DNA of 64,000 nt from Limibacillus halophilus (GTDB taxonomy: Bacteria; Pseudomonadota; Alphaproteobacteria; Kiloniellales; CECT-8803), in assembly GCF_014191775.1 (NCBI RefSeq), contig NZ_JACHXA010000007.1, positions 124,001 through 188,000 on the forward strand. The letters run 5' to 3'. Positions 52,935 through 61,737 of the stretch are shown here, piece after piece. Position 1 is the stretch's first letter; each line of letters opens with the position of its first letter. A program made the translations under genes and the position numbers. The notes under the pieces are model-generated. The model was not told the origin of the DNA and ran no database searches. It saw only the letters and a list, made by a program, of their open reading frames with translations.

Positions 52935-54080
52935 TCAGGAATCCGAGCCGACTGGGGTGATCACGGTCGGGCTTACCTTGGCGCCCGGACGCACTTTCTG
53001 AACACCCTCGACGATCAACATTTCGCCGACGGCGACACCCTGCTTCACAACGATGTCTCTACCGCTGCGCTCGCCGAGTTCGACGGGTTTAGCAGTCACT
53101 TGGTTGTCTGCATCTACGGTCAGCACAAAGGCACCCGCCTGGCTTGTCTGGACTGCAGCCTGGGGCACCACGACCTCATCGCGCGGCTCGCTGCTTACCA
53201 GGAGGACGTTGACGAACTGGCCCGGCAAGACCAGCCCCTCCGCATTGGGAAAACGAACTCTTAGCTTGATGGTGCCAGTCACGGGATCAACTTGGTTGTC
53301 GATGAAGTAAAGCTCGCCCGGTGTTTCAAGCATAGTGTCGTTTGCCAGCCGCAACTTCGGCTCGAAACTGCGGGCCTCGCCCGTTGCCTTGCGCTGTTGG
53401 TAGTCGAGCATCTGCCGTTCCGATATCGCGAACTCGACCTCTATGGGATTGAGATCGAGAATTGTCGCCAGCACACCGGCATCCGGTCCAACAAGGTTTC
53501 CCGCATCGACCGTCGTAGCGCCGATGCGTCCCGAAATCGGTGCGGTAATGGTTGTGTAGCCAAGGTTCAGTTCGGCTGCGGTAAGGTCGGCCTGCGCCGC
53601 GGCCAAATCGGCCTGAGCTTGGGCGGCGGCGGCCGTCGACTCGTCAAGCTTGGCTTGGCTGACTGTGCCACGAGCCGCGAGGGTTCGGCTTCGCTCCAAA
53701 GTTTTGTTGGCATCGACAAGGGTGGCCTGCGCTCTTTCAACGCCTGCGGTTGCAACCTTCTTGGCTGCTTCGAACTCAGCCGGGTCAATCTGATAAAGCA
53801 GTTGACCTCTATTGACGTCACTACCCTCCTTGAAGGGGCGCTCTAGCAAGAAGCCGGTAACGCGCGCACGTAGTTCAACCTGCTGATTTGCGCGTGTACG
53901 ACCGACGTATTCAAGCGACGTCGATATCTGCTTCGACACGATAGGGGCTACAGTGACGCTCGGCGGCGGCGCTGCCGGCGTCTGCGAGGTTTTATCTTGC
54001 TGATCGCAGGCCGCTAGCAGACCCAGCGTGCAGATAAGCAGGAATCCGTTACGGATTCCCCAAAAATGTTTCAGCAGCAA
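52935..54080 (-). CDS. RND efflux membrane fusion protein (AcrA type)
   Basis: A 381-residue periplasmic adaptor linking the RND pump to an outer membrane channel. Lipobox LLAAC lies at the end of a short hydrophobic segment. It has lipoyl half-motifs ([14 protein letters not shown] and [19 protein letters not shown]), a long helical hairpin between them (about residues 85-160), and a barrel and membrane-proximal domain. TTG at 54080 is chosen because GGGGGA lies upstream; a TTG at 54104 would add eight residues but has no ribosome site. It is the first gene of the efflux pair, with a palindrome just upstream. Confidence 0.88.
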   Translation of the reverse strand: MLLKHFWGIRNGFLLICTLGLLAACDQQDKTSQTPAAPPPSVTVAPIVSKQISTSLEYVGRTRANQQVELRARVTGFLLERPFKEGSDVNRGQLLYQIDPAEFEAAKKVATAGVERAQATLVDANKTLERSRTLAARGTVSQAKLDESTAAAAQAQADLAAAQADLTAAELNLGYTTITAPISGRIGATTVDAGNLVGPDAGVLATILDLNPIEVEFAISERQMLDYQQRKATGEARSFEPKLRLANDTMLETPGELYFIDNQVDPVTGTIKLRVRFPNAEGLVLPGQFVNVLLVSSEPRDEVVVPQAAVQTSQAGAFVLTVDADNQVTAKPVELGERSGRDIVVKQGVAVGEMLIVEGVQKVRPGAKVSPTVITPVGSDS

Positions 54081-54119
54081 ATTCTTTCCCCCGAGCCGAC
54101 GCAATTACGCCGTTGATGA

Positions 54120-54134
54120 TCATTGTAACAATGA
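54120..54134. promoter_or_regulatory. 15-base perfect palindrome upstream of the efflux pair
   Basis: TCATTGTAACAATGA: two 7-base arms around a central A. It lies 40 bases upstream of the membrane-fusion protein start. TetR- or MarR-type repressors of efflux genes use sites of this kind, but no regulator gene is adjacent. Confidence 0.5.
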
Positions 54135-54191
54135 CTTGGAACCGACGAATTCAGAATAAGGGCAATGCCGCACAGGCTTCAATCGAAAGTA

Positions 54192-55871
54192 TTACATTGT
54201 ATTATTGCGATGAATTGTCCGTGGATTGATGGCGACGATGGCCAGCGTTTCACGCCGTCCTCGCAAAGTAATTTCATGCTGTTCTTGAGCGGGTAAATCT
54301 ATGCCGCTTAGTTCAAGGGTCGAAACGGAGACGACGAGATCATTGCCATATTCTTTAGTTAGCGCCTCCATTCGGCTTGCGGCGTTCACGACGTCGCCAA
54401 CGGCGGTCAGGCTACGCGCGTCGCCAAAGCCTATTTCGCCGATAATGACTGACCCGGCGTGAATGCCGATCCCCATGCGCAGCCGCTCCGGTAGGTCATG
54501 CGCCAGGCTTTCGTTCAATTGATCCAGCCGCTCCGCCATCAAGGCCGCAGCGCGCAAAGCCTGTTGGGCGCCAATTTCGCCACTGCTTTCCAGACCGAAG
54601 AGCGCCATGACACCGTCACCCATGAATTTATCGATCTTGCCGCCTGCTTCGGTGATCGCCTCGCCCATTTCACGGGCGAAGCGATTGAGAAGGAAAATGA
54701 CATCATAGGGCAGGCGGCCTTCGGCCAGGGTTGTGAAGCCGCGGAGATCGGCGAAGAGCACTGTGGTCAGGCGCTCCTCGCCATGGCGGCGCCCGACAAG
54801 CGAGTGGACGTGTCGCGGCGCGCTCTCGGGCGGCAGCAATGGGTGTACCTCCAAATCAGAGGCTAGCCTCAACTGACAGGCGAGGCGTACGTTGGCCGGC
54901 GCGTGAATACGATCTAGGACCCGTTGCTCTTCGTCGCTGGACTTGGGTAAGGATTCCAGACCTCGCCTGACGCCGATCCGGCAGGTCGAGCAGCGACCAC
55001 GACCGCCGCATACGGATGCATGGGGGATGCCGGCGAACTGGCTGGCCTCCAACACCGATGTGCCCTTGGCAACCGTCACCCGCGACCCGTTGCTGTACTG
55101 CACAACGACCCGGCCGGCACGGTGTTGCAGACCATAGCGGACCAAACGTGAGCTCAGCGCCAGGGCCAGCAATGCCACCTGCAGGCTCAGCAGCAAGGTT
55201 TCGGCTAAGCCCAATGTTGCGACTTCCGGCTCGCCCAGAACCTGAAGCGCGGCCCGGTAGGGTTCAGCCCAATCCGGATTGGCGCGTGCGCGAAGCAGTG
55301 CCTCGCGCCCCGCCGCGGTGAATCCTGAGAGTGCGAGCAAGGGAATACCAACGGCCGAAGCGAGCAACAGCGCCCGCACCTGCGGGAAAAACCGCTTTAG
55401 CCGCAGCCAAAAATAAATACCGAAGCAGCCGTGCGTCCAAGCCACAAGCAGCAGCAGCGACTGCTTGAGGGCCAGCATTGAATCGCCGCCCCAAAAGAGA
55501 AGCAACAGAGTGCCGTAGCTAGTCTCCAGATCGTACAGTTCAACGGCCAATCGCGTGCCGAAGAGATGCGCCGCGAGGAGTGGAGGGATTGTCAGGCCCA
55601 GAAGCAACTGCGCCCACTCGGATACAGGCATCCGTAGGCGGCGTCGTTTGTAGATCGCCCAAAAGGCCAGCAGCAAGTGGATAACCAAACTGCCGTACAG
55701 CAGGATAGTGCCTGGCAGGGAGCGCCATAAGCCTTGCAACAATTCGCGCAGGTTCTCCATCGCAAAGAGACCGGCAAGCCCCATGGCGTGATTAATCAGA
55801 TGACCGCTGATATAGGTAAAAAGGATCAGCCCGGTAACAAGTCGCAGTCGACGCAGGGACGGGATTTTCAC
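54192..55871 (-). CDS. class III adenylate cyclase with heme-type membrane anchor and 2Fe-2S ferredoxin domain
   Basis: A 559-residue signalling enzyme. Residues 1-240 form about six membrane helices with His at 24, 28, 65, 102 and 147, like the diheme anchor of SdhC and of the CyaC adenylate cyclase described from Sinorhizobium (recalled). Residues 252-345 are a plant-type ferredoxin domain with C288-x5-C294-x2-C297 and C332. Residues 365-540 are a class III cyclase: metal Asp D375 and D419, adenine-specifying K415 and T489, transition-state N496 and R500, so cAMP production is expected. Redox or quinone control is inferred. The start is divergent from the DUF1289 gene. No cAMP receptor gene is nearby. 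Confidence 0.85.
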   Translation of the reverse strand: MKIPSLRRLRLVTGLILFTYISGHLINHAMGLAGLFAMENLRELLQGLWRSLPGTILLYGSLVIHLLLAFWAIYKRRRLRMPVSEWAQLLLGLTIPPLLAAHLFGTRLAVELYDLETSYGTLLLLFWGGDSMLALKQSLLLLVAWTHGCFGIYFWLRLKRFFPQVRALLLASAVGIPLLALSGFTAAGREALLRARANPDWAEPYRAALQVLGEPEVATLGLAETLLLSLQVALLALALSSRLVRYGLQHRAGRVVVQYSNGSRVTVAKGTSVLEASQFAGIPHASVCGGRGRCSTCRIGVRRGLESLPKSSDEEQRVLDRIHAPANVRLACQLRLASDLEVHPLLPPESAPRHVHSLVGRRHGEERLTTVLFADLRGFTTLAEGRLPYDVIFLLNRFAREMGEAITEAGGKIDKFMGDGVMALFGLESSGEIGAQQALRAAALMAERLDQLNESLAHDLPERLRMGIGIHAGSVIIGEIGFGDARSLTAVGDVVNAASRMEALTKEYGNDLVVSVSTLELSGIDLPAQEQHEITLRGRRETLAIVAINPRTIHRNNTM

Positions 55872-56019
55872 TCGGCGGCCCCTTCCTTGGCGAGGTTTCG
55901 GTAATCATAGTCGTTTGTCGGCTGAACGTGAACGGCAAGTCGTTTATGGTTGCAGCGTTTACTTGATCTTGGCCCGGCGCCATATGAGGAGCGTGAGTTT
56001 GGAAGACGGGAGTAAGATA

Positions 56020-56262
56020 GTGAATCCGGAAGATCGAGCCGAACGCCGCCGCCGCCGCCGCGAAGCGCTTGGGCGTAAGATCGACACCACAATCCCATCG
56101 CCCTGTATTTCGGTCTGCACGCTTGATCCGGTTACGAACTGGTGCATGGGATGCCACCGAACCATCGACGAGATTCGCAACTGGCCGATTCTGTCGGCTG
56201 AAGAAAAGCAAAGTATCCTGGCGGCGATCGAAGACAGGTGTTCTGGCGCAAGCGAGCGATAA
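56020..56262 (+). CDS. DUF1289 family small cysteine-rich protein
   Basis: An 80-residue cytosolic protein. Cysteines in PCISVC and WCMGCHRTIDEI give the conserved C-x3-C ... C-x2-C pattern, suggesting a small metal or Fe-S site, with an Arg-rich N-terminus (RAERRRRRREALGRK). GTG at 56020 is chosen for GGGAG seven bases upstream; ATG at 55984 is an alternative. Function is unknown across the family. An intrinsic terminator lies about 200 bases downstream. Confidence 0.75.
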   Translation: MNPEDRAERRRRRREALGRKIDTTIPSPCISVCTLDPVTNWCMGCHRTIDEIRNWPILSAEEKQSILAAIEDRCSGASER

Positions 56263-56462
56263 GCCTTGGCGCAGGGCGTTAATATCCCTGAGTAAATTTA
56301 GTACAAACTTCAACTTGAGCTGGGCCCGCCACTCATGGAGATTGCCTTTACCAGGGCCATGCGCTGTTCTTCCAGTTGGTCTCGGTCGGTCGTCATCTCC
56401 GGCCGGTAGGTTGAACGATGGGGGTGTTCGCCTACAGCTAAGAGATATCCTCGCAAATACTG

Positions 56463-56513
56463 CCGACCCTCGATGGAAGAGAAGTTCTCTTTACGTCGGG
56501 GGTCGGTTTTTTT
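56463..56513 (+). terminator. intrinsic terminator with U-tract
   Basis: Outer arms CCGACCC (56463-56469) and GGGTCGG (56500-56506), inner palindrome AAGAGAA-G-TTCTCTT (56477-56491), followed by seven T residues at 56507-56513. It is the clearest rho-independent terminator in the window, on the plus strand. The last gene on that strand ends 200 bases earlier, so it may end that mRNA or a small RNA in 56263-56460. Confidence 0.85.
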
Positions 56514-56537
56514 GTGGCGCTTTAAGCCGCCACTTCG

Positions 56538-57089
56538 CTACTGGAGCGCGGCTTCGATTGCTGTGGTTACCGGCTCCTCGTCAGGCTTCACGGCTGATGG
56601 CCATGCGTCCAACAATTCCCCCTCTGCCGACAGCAAGTATTTGTGGAAGTTCCAGCGCGGCTCGCCAGCCTCGCCCAAGCTCTCGCGAATCCATCGATAC
56701 AGTGGATGTGCATCGGGACCGACAACCTTCTCTTTTCGGGTCATCGGAAAATCAATACCGAACCGCGTCTCGCAAAAGGTCTTTATTTCGGCTTCGCTGC
56801 CCGGCTCCTGTGCGCCGAAGTCGTTTGAGGGCACGCCAAGAACCACCAATCCCCGTTCACGGTAGGTCTCCCAAACACGCTGAAGGTTTTCGTATTGGGG
56901 TGTGAAACCGCACTCGCTGGCGACATTCACCAGCAAGACGGGGCGCCCGGCAAAGGTCTCCATCGGTAGGGGCGCGCCTTCAATGGCGGTGAAACCAAAG
57001 GCATGGGCGTTCCCTTGGGACTCTGCGGACATGGCGGATCCTCCATTGGTGATCAGAAGGGTTGCGCAGATCAGGAGCAGTCGGAGCAT
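56538..57089 (-). CDS. glutathione peroxidase family protein, exported
   Basis: A 183-residue thiol peroxidase. An N-terminal signal-like segment (residues 1-20) precedes the domain, suggesting a periplasmic form. The catalytic Cys is C60 in NVASECGFTPQYENLQ; Gln in NDFGAQEPGS and Trp in WNFHKYLL complete the tetrad. ATG at 57089 has GGAAAGG nine bases upstream; an open frame reaches 57158 but would overlap recX. It lies 65 bases downstream of recX on the same strand. Reduces hydrogen or lipid peroxides, probably via thioredoxin or another thiol partner. Confidence 0.85.
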   Translation of the reverse strand: MLRLLLICATLLITNGGSAMSAESQGNAHAFGFTAIEGAPLPMETFAGRPVLLVNVASECGFTPQYENLQRVWETYRERGLVVLGVPSNDFGAQEPGSEAEIKTFCETRFGIDFPMTRKEKVVGPDAHPLYRWIRESLGEAGEPRWNFHKYLLSAEGELLDAWPSAVKPDEEPVTTAIEAALQ

Positions 57090-57154
57090 TTGGCCAAACC
57101 TTTCCCGCGTTCGTAATCTTCGTAATCTAAGAAATAGCGCAGGTCGCTTCGAGA

Positions 57155-57775
57155 TCAAAGGGACGCCAGGATTTTGTGCGCGACGGCCTCAAGAATCTCA
57201 GGGTCCTCGGCATCGATAACTTCGCGTGCCGTTGCGTAGTCGAAGCCTCTTCGCGCCAGCGCGGCCAGGTCCCGTTCCCGCGTTTCCGCTCGCTTCTCCG
57301 AGGGGCGGTAAGGGCCGAGGCGCCGCCGCCTGGCATAGGTTGCCGCCGCGGCCAAATCCGTGTCTTCGTCCGCTTCCTCGAACTGCTCGATGGCGGCCTG
57401 ACGATCCTCTTCGGCTAGGCCCTTCTGCCGGAGTGATTGATCGATCGCTTTCAAGGACTGGCCTTTGCGGAACAACCCACGGGCTCGGGATTGTGCGTAG
57501 GCACGGTCGTTCAGCAACCCTGCGCGTTGCAGTTTCGAGACCAATGCGACGATCGCTTTGCGACCCTCTTCGGGATCCGTCCCATGTTCTTTGGCGCTTC
57601 GCTCCACGCGCCGCCATAGAACCCGTTCGAAATTGGCCGAGGATGAGCCATAGCGCTCCAGATACCAGAGGCCGACACGCTCAAGATACTGCGGCGTTAC
57701 TTTCTTGATGCGCCTGCGTCGCGCGCCTTGTCGCCGCTCAGACATCCGGCCATCGTCTGCATCCTTGTCGGTCAT
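57155..57775 (-). CDS. recX: RecX family regulator of RecA
   Basis: A 206-residue protein that modulates RecA filaments. The Arg/Lys-rich start (MSERRQGARRRRIKKVT) is followed by the three-helix repeats, with GRKAIVALVSKLQRAGLLND and YAQSRARGLFRKGQSLKAI as typical segments, and a C-terminal repeat (ALARRGFDYATAREVI). Start choice is uncertain: ATG 57775, 57811 and 57742-range starts all lack a clear ribosome site; 57775 fits the family length. recA is not adjacent. It is divergent from the ABC-2 permease gene at 57892. Confidence 0.75.
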   Translation of the reverse strand: MTDKDADDGRMSERRQGARRRRIKKVTPQYLERVGLWYLERYGSSSANFERVLWRRVERSAKEHGTDPEEGRKAIVALVSKLQRAGLLNDRAYAQSRARGLFRKGQSLKAIDQSLRQKGLAEEDRQAAIEQFEEADEDTDLAAAATYARRRRLGPYRPSEKRAETRERDLAALARRGFDYATAREVIDAEDPEILEAVAHKILASL

Positions 57776-57891
57776 CCAGGGAATATGCCACGAAAGACGG
57801 CGTCTGGTCATCTGCTTGGCGCTTGTATGGGACGGTGTATTGCCAGTCCGGAACTTGCTTTCAGAAAGGAAAGAGCCTAAGTGGTCCTGCC

Positions 57892-58701
57892 ATGTCCAAT
57901 ACCGGTTTCGATACACCCCTGCCGCGCCAATTGGGTGTGGTCAACTGGCGCGGCTTCTGGACGCTCTACGTCAAGGAAGTTCGCCGGTTTCTGAATGTAT
58001 TCACGCAGACGGTCATGGCGCCGATGGTGACCACGCTGCTGTTTCTCGCGATCTTCACACTGGCCTTGGGCGGGCGGGCGCGCGCGCCGAGCAACATTCC
58101 CTATGACCAGTTCCTGGCTCCCGGCTTGATCATGATGGCGATGGTCCAAAATGCTTTTGCAAACACATCGTCATCAATTCTGATCGCCAAGGTTCAAGGC
58201 AATATCGTGGACCTTCTGATGCCGCCGCTATCGCCTGCGGAGTTGACGTTGGGTTTGATTCTTGGCGGGATCACGCGGGGTCTCGTCGTTGGCAGCGCGG
58301 TTCTGGTCGGTATGTGGATCTTCGTGCCGATGCAGATACCGCACCCCGGTTTCGTGATCTTGCACGCGTTAATGGCGTCGTCTTTGCTTTCGTTGATTGG
58401 GTTGCTGGGCGGTATATGGGCCGATCGATTCGATCATATAGCGGCGATTACAAACTTTGTTGTGACGCCTCTAGCATTCCTGTCCGGTACTTTCTATTCA
58501 ATCGAGCGCTTGCCCGATGTCTGGCAAACAGTCGCCCATTTCAACCCGTTCTTCTATATGATCGACGGCTTCCGTTTCGGTTTTATCGACCGCGCCGATG
58601 GTAGCTTGCTTTTGGGTGTTCTTGTGCTTGGTTCGGCTAATCTGATCCTCGGATTCGTCTGCTACCGGCTGCTAAAGAGCGGCTGGCGATTAAAGAGCTG
58701 A
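57892..58701 (+). CDS. ABC-2 type transport permease (copy 1)
   Basis: A 269-residue inner membrane protein with six hydrophobic segments, of the NodJ/CcmB-like ABC-2 exporter family. NIPYDQFLAPGLIMMAMVQ and the C-terminal FNPFFYMIDGFRFGFI are typical (ABC-2 membrane domain signature region). The ATG at 57892 starts the conserved region; its ribosome site is weak. It is followed five bases later by a paralogous permease. No ATP-binding subunit is encoded next to it. Confidence 0.85.
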   Translation: MSNTGFDTPLPRQLGVVNWRGFWTLYVKEVRRFLNVFTQTVMAPMVTTLLFLAIFTLALGGRARAPSNIPYDQFLAPGLIMMAMVQNAFANTSSSILIAKVQGNIVDLLMPPLSPAELTLGLILGGITRGLVVGSAVLVGMWIFVPMQIPHPGFVILHALMASSLLSLIGLLGGIWADRFDHIAAITNFVVTPLAFLSGTFYSIERLPDVWQTVAHFNPFFYMIDGFRFGFIDRADGSLLLGVLVLGSANLILGFVCYRLLKSGWRLKS

Positions 58702-58706
58702 GGGCG

Positions 58707-59510
58707 ATGAGCCTGCCGCGCACACTGCAGCCGAGGGCTTTCGGCGCCCTAAATTCCATCGGACTGTGGACGCTCTTTTGGCGATGCGTTAGCCGATTCC
58801 TGAAAGAGGCCGTGGAAACAATTGGTGGCCCTATGGTTTCCGGCGGGCTTTTCCTGGGCGTGTTCGCGGTTGCCTACACACCGGGCACTATCCTTGAGGG
58901 CGGTTTGCTGCCGGTAACTTTTGTTGCCCCGGGTATCATCATCTTCGCGTTGGCGCATTCGGCCTTTGAATTCGGTGCCGTACCGCTGCTGTATGACAAG
59001 CTCGAGGGCATGATCGGCGATATTGTCTCCGCGCCGCTGTCAGCCGGCGAAATGATGCTTGGTTACGTCCTTGGAGCCGCGGTGGTCGGCTTGATTGTCG
59101 GCTGTGCGGTATTTCTCACGCTGACGCCATTTGCCGGCTTTTCGTTTGCGGCCCCACAGATTTCACTTCTATTTGCCATACTGACCGCGGTTTTGTTCGG
59201 TTTGATTGGCGTTCTGGCGGGCCTCTGGGCGGATCGATGGGAACACTACGCGGCAACCGATACTTTTATGATCTTGCCACTGGGGTTTCTGTCGGGGGCC
59301 TTCTTCCCGACAACCAGTCTGCCGGACCTGGCGGCGATGGCCATTCGCCTCAATCCGGTTTTCTACCTGGTCGATGGTTTCCGCTATGGCTTGATAGGCA
59401 AAAGCGAAAGCAATCTTCTGGTTGGCTTCCTGGTGCTTGTTGGTGTGATCACTTTCTTGGCGTGGCTTTGCGCGCGCCTGTTCCGGTTGGGGTACAAGAT
59501 CAAAGCCTAA
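58707..59510 (+). CDS. ABC-2 type transport permease (copy 2)
   Basis: A 267-residue paralog of the preceding permease with the same order of six membrane segments and the matching LNPVFYLVDGFRYGLIGKSE near the C-terminus. The pair could form a heterodimeric channel served by an ATPase encoded elsewhere. Substrates of the family include polysaccharides, heme-related compounds and drugs; none can be chosen here. Confidence 0.85.
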   Translation: MSLPRTLQPRAFGALNSIGLWTLFWRCVSRFLKEAVETIGGPMVSGGLFLGVFAVAYTPGTILEGGLLPVTFVAPGIIIFALAHSAFEFGAVPLLYDKLEGMIGDIVSAPLSAGEMMLGYVLGAAVVGLIVGCAVFLTLTPFAGFSFAAPQISLLFAILTAVLFGLIGVLAGLWADRWEHYAATDTFMILPLGFLSGAFFPTTSLPDLAAMAIRLNPVFYLVDGFRYGLIGKSESNLLVGFLVLVGVITFLAWLCARLFRLGYKIKA

Positions 59511-59639
59511 ATAGCGCCGGCTTGCTCAAGGCTTGTTTCTCCCGGGCGCAACCCCCTGGTTGTCTTGACACAAGCGGGGCCATCGGCAAAAGTCAGCTCC
59601 TTCCCACACGGGACGTACTTATGGAGTGGAGGAACCTCT

Positions 59640-60818
59640 GTGATTTCCGCCGTTATGCCCACCTATGCGCGCGCCGATCTCGCTTTCGAGCGGGGCGAGG
59701 GCGCTTATCTCTTCACCAGCGACGGGCGGCGCTACCTGGACTTTGCGGCAGGGATCGCCGTCAACAGTCTGGGGCATAGCCACCCGCACCTCGTCAAGGC
59801 GCTGGAGGAGCAAGGGCGACGACTTTGGCATTGCGCGAACCTCTATCGAATTCCCGCAGGCGAGCGTCTGGCGGAAAGGCTGGTTGCGGCAAGCTTTGCG
59901 GACACCGTGTTCTTCACGAACTCCGGCGCGGAGGCGCTGGAGTGTGGAATTAAGATGGTGCGCAAGTACCATGACGACACCGGTTCTCCGGGGCGGTACA
60001 AGATCATCACCTGCCGTGGCGCTTTTCATGGTCGTACGCTGACGACTATCTCGGCGGCCGGGAACGAAAAGTACATGAAGGGGTTCCTTCCGGAAGTGCC
60101 GGGCTTCGTTCACGTGGCTTTCGGCAATCTGAACGAGCTGCGTGCCGCCATTGATGACGAGACAGCGGCGATCTTGGTTGAGCCGGTTCAGGGCGAGGGC
60201 GGTATCCGCCCGGCCGATTTGGAGTACCTGCGCGCCTTGCGCACGATCTGCGACGAGTTCGGCCTGCTGCTGTTTCTTGACGAAGTTCAGTGCGGCATGG
60301 GGCGCACCGGAAAGCTCTTCGCCCATGAATGGGCGGGGATCACCCCCGACATCGTCGCCTCGGCAAAGGGGATCGGCGGCGGCTTCCCGCTGGGCGCATG
60401 CCTGGCGACCGAGAAAGCCGCGGTCGGCATGACGGCCGGCACCCATGGCTCCACCTATGGCGGCAATCCACTTGCCATGGCCGTTGGCAACGCGGTGATG
60501 GATATCCTGCTTGAAGAAGGTTTCTTCCAAGAGGTCGATCGTGTTGGCCGTCACCTTTGGCGTGAACTGGCAGCGCTCTGCGACCGGAACCCCGAGGTGC
60601 TGGAAGAGGTGCGTGGCGCCGGCTTGATGCTGGGATTGAAATGTCGGGTTCCGAACACGGATTTTGGACTTCAAGCACGCGAACTGGGGCTTTTGACGGT
60701 GGTGGCGGCTGAGAACGTTGTGCGCATTCTGCCGCCGTTGATCATTAAGGAGGCTGAGGTCAAGGAAGCGGTCGCTATTCTTGAGCAGACCTGCAAAGCC
60801 ATGGCGAAGGCGGCCTGA
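59640..60818 (+). CDS. argD: acetylornithine aminotransferase
   Basis: A 392-residue PLP-dependent class III aminotransferase of arginine biosynthesis, converting N-acetylglutamate semialdehyde to N-acetylornithine. [49 protein letters not shown] and [18 protein letters not shown] are family landmarks; the PLP Lys is in [16 protein letters not shown] at 59640 is chosen because GGAGGAA lies five bases upstream; an ATG at 59655 is the alternative. It is followed by argF with one base between them, and a 129-base gap separates it from the permease genes. Confidence 0.93.
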   Translation: MISAVMPTYARADLAFERGEGAYLFTSDGRRYLDFAAGIAVNSLGHSHPHLVKALEEQGRRLWHCANLYRIPAGERLAERLVAASFADTVFFTNSGAEALECGIKMVRKYHDDTGSPGRYKIITCRGAFHGRTLTTISAAGNEKYMKGFLPEVPGFVHVAFGNLNELRAAIDDETAAILVEPVQGEGGIRPADLEYLRALRTICDEFGLLLFLDEVQCGMGRTGKLFAHEWAGITPDIVASAKGIGGGFPLGACLATEKAAVGMTAGTHGSTYGGNPLAMAVGNAVMDILLEEGFFQEVDRVGRHLWRELAALCDRNPEVLEEVRGAGLMLGLKCRVPNTDFGLQARELGLLTVVAAENVVRILPPLIIKEAEVKEAVAILEQTCKAMAKAA

Positions 60819-60819
60819 T

Positions 60820-61737
60820 ATGAATAACCCAAGACATTTTCTGGACATCGATCGGTTGGACGCCAAGTCCCTGCGGAACATCTTGGAGTGGGGCAAGGCC
60901 TACAAGGCCGGTAAGCCGCCGGAGGGCGATGCCAAGCCTCTGGACAACAAGTGCGTTGCTCTGATCTTCGAGAAACCCTCGACGCGCACAAGGGTTTCCT
61001 TTGAGGTCGGTATCAAGCAGCTGGGCGGTTACCCAGTCGTTCTGGAGCCCGGCGGATCGCAGTTAGGGCGTGGTGAGACAATTGCCGATACGGCCCGCGT
61101 CCTGTCGCGCTACGTCGATGCCATCATGATTCGCACAACCCGTGAAGAAAAGCTGCTGGAGTTGGCGGAGTTTGCCAGCATTCCTGTCATCAACGGGTTA
61201 ACGGACCGCACCCACCCCTGTCAGTTGATGGCCGATATCCTGACCTTCGAGGAACGCCTGGGCAGCATCGAGGGGAAGGTGGTGGCTTGGTGTGGGGACG
61301 GCAACAACATGGCGGTATCCTGGTTGCAGGCGGCCGCGCGCTTCCGTTTCGAGTTACGACTTGCCTGCCCCGAGAAGCTGATGCCGCCTTCCGATGTCGT
61401 GAATTGGGCGCGGGGTGAGGGTGCGACCATCGTCGTCACCGGCAACGTCGAAGAGGCGGTGACCGATGCCGACTGTGTCGTCACCGATACTTGGGTATCC
61501 ATGGGTGACGACGTTGGCGATAGCGAACGTCGAATGAAGCTGCTTAGTCATTATCAGGTCGACCAGAAGGTTATGGACATGGCTCACAAAGGCGCCATCT
61601 TCATGCATTGCCTGCCAGCCTACCGCGGCAAGGAAGTCGCTGCCGAGGTGATGGATGGGCCTGCCTCTGCCGTATGGGACGAGGCCGAGAATCGTTTGCA
61701 CGCCCAGAAAGGGATCCTCCGCTGGTGTCTGATGTAA
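60820..61737 (+). CDS. argF: ornithine carbamoyltransferase
   Basis: A 305-residue cytosolic trimeric enzyme that makes citrulline from ornithine and carbamoyl phosphate. The carbamoyl-phosphate site is S54-T-R-T-R58; HPCQ and the HCLPAYRGKEV motif (ornithine site) follow. Length is normal. The gene starts one base after argD and overlaps hslO by 13 bases, so the three form one operon. Confidence 0.95.
   Translation: MNNPRHFLDIDRLDAKSLRNILEWGKAYKAGKPPEGDAKPLDNKCVALIFEKPSTRTRVSFEVGIKQLGGYPVVLEPGGSQLGRGETIADTARVLSRYVDAIMIRTTREEKLLELAEFASIPVINGLTDRTHPCQLMADILTFEERLGSIEGKVVAWCGDGNNMAVSWLQAAARFRFELRLACPEKLMPPSDVVNWARGEGATIVVTGNVEEAVTDADCVVTDTWVSMGDDVGDSERRMKLLSHYQVDQKVMDMAHKGAIFMHCLPAYRGKEVAAEVMDGPASAVWDEAENRLHAQKGILRWCLM

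Noticed and set aside
59619-60896. Long open frame (425 codons) on the minus strand
   Set aside because: Antisense to argD, which has a full PLP-enzyme signature set; no recognisable motif in the antisense frame.
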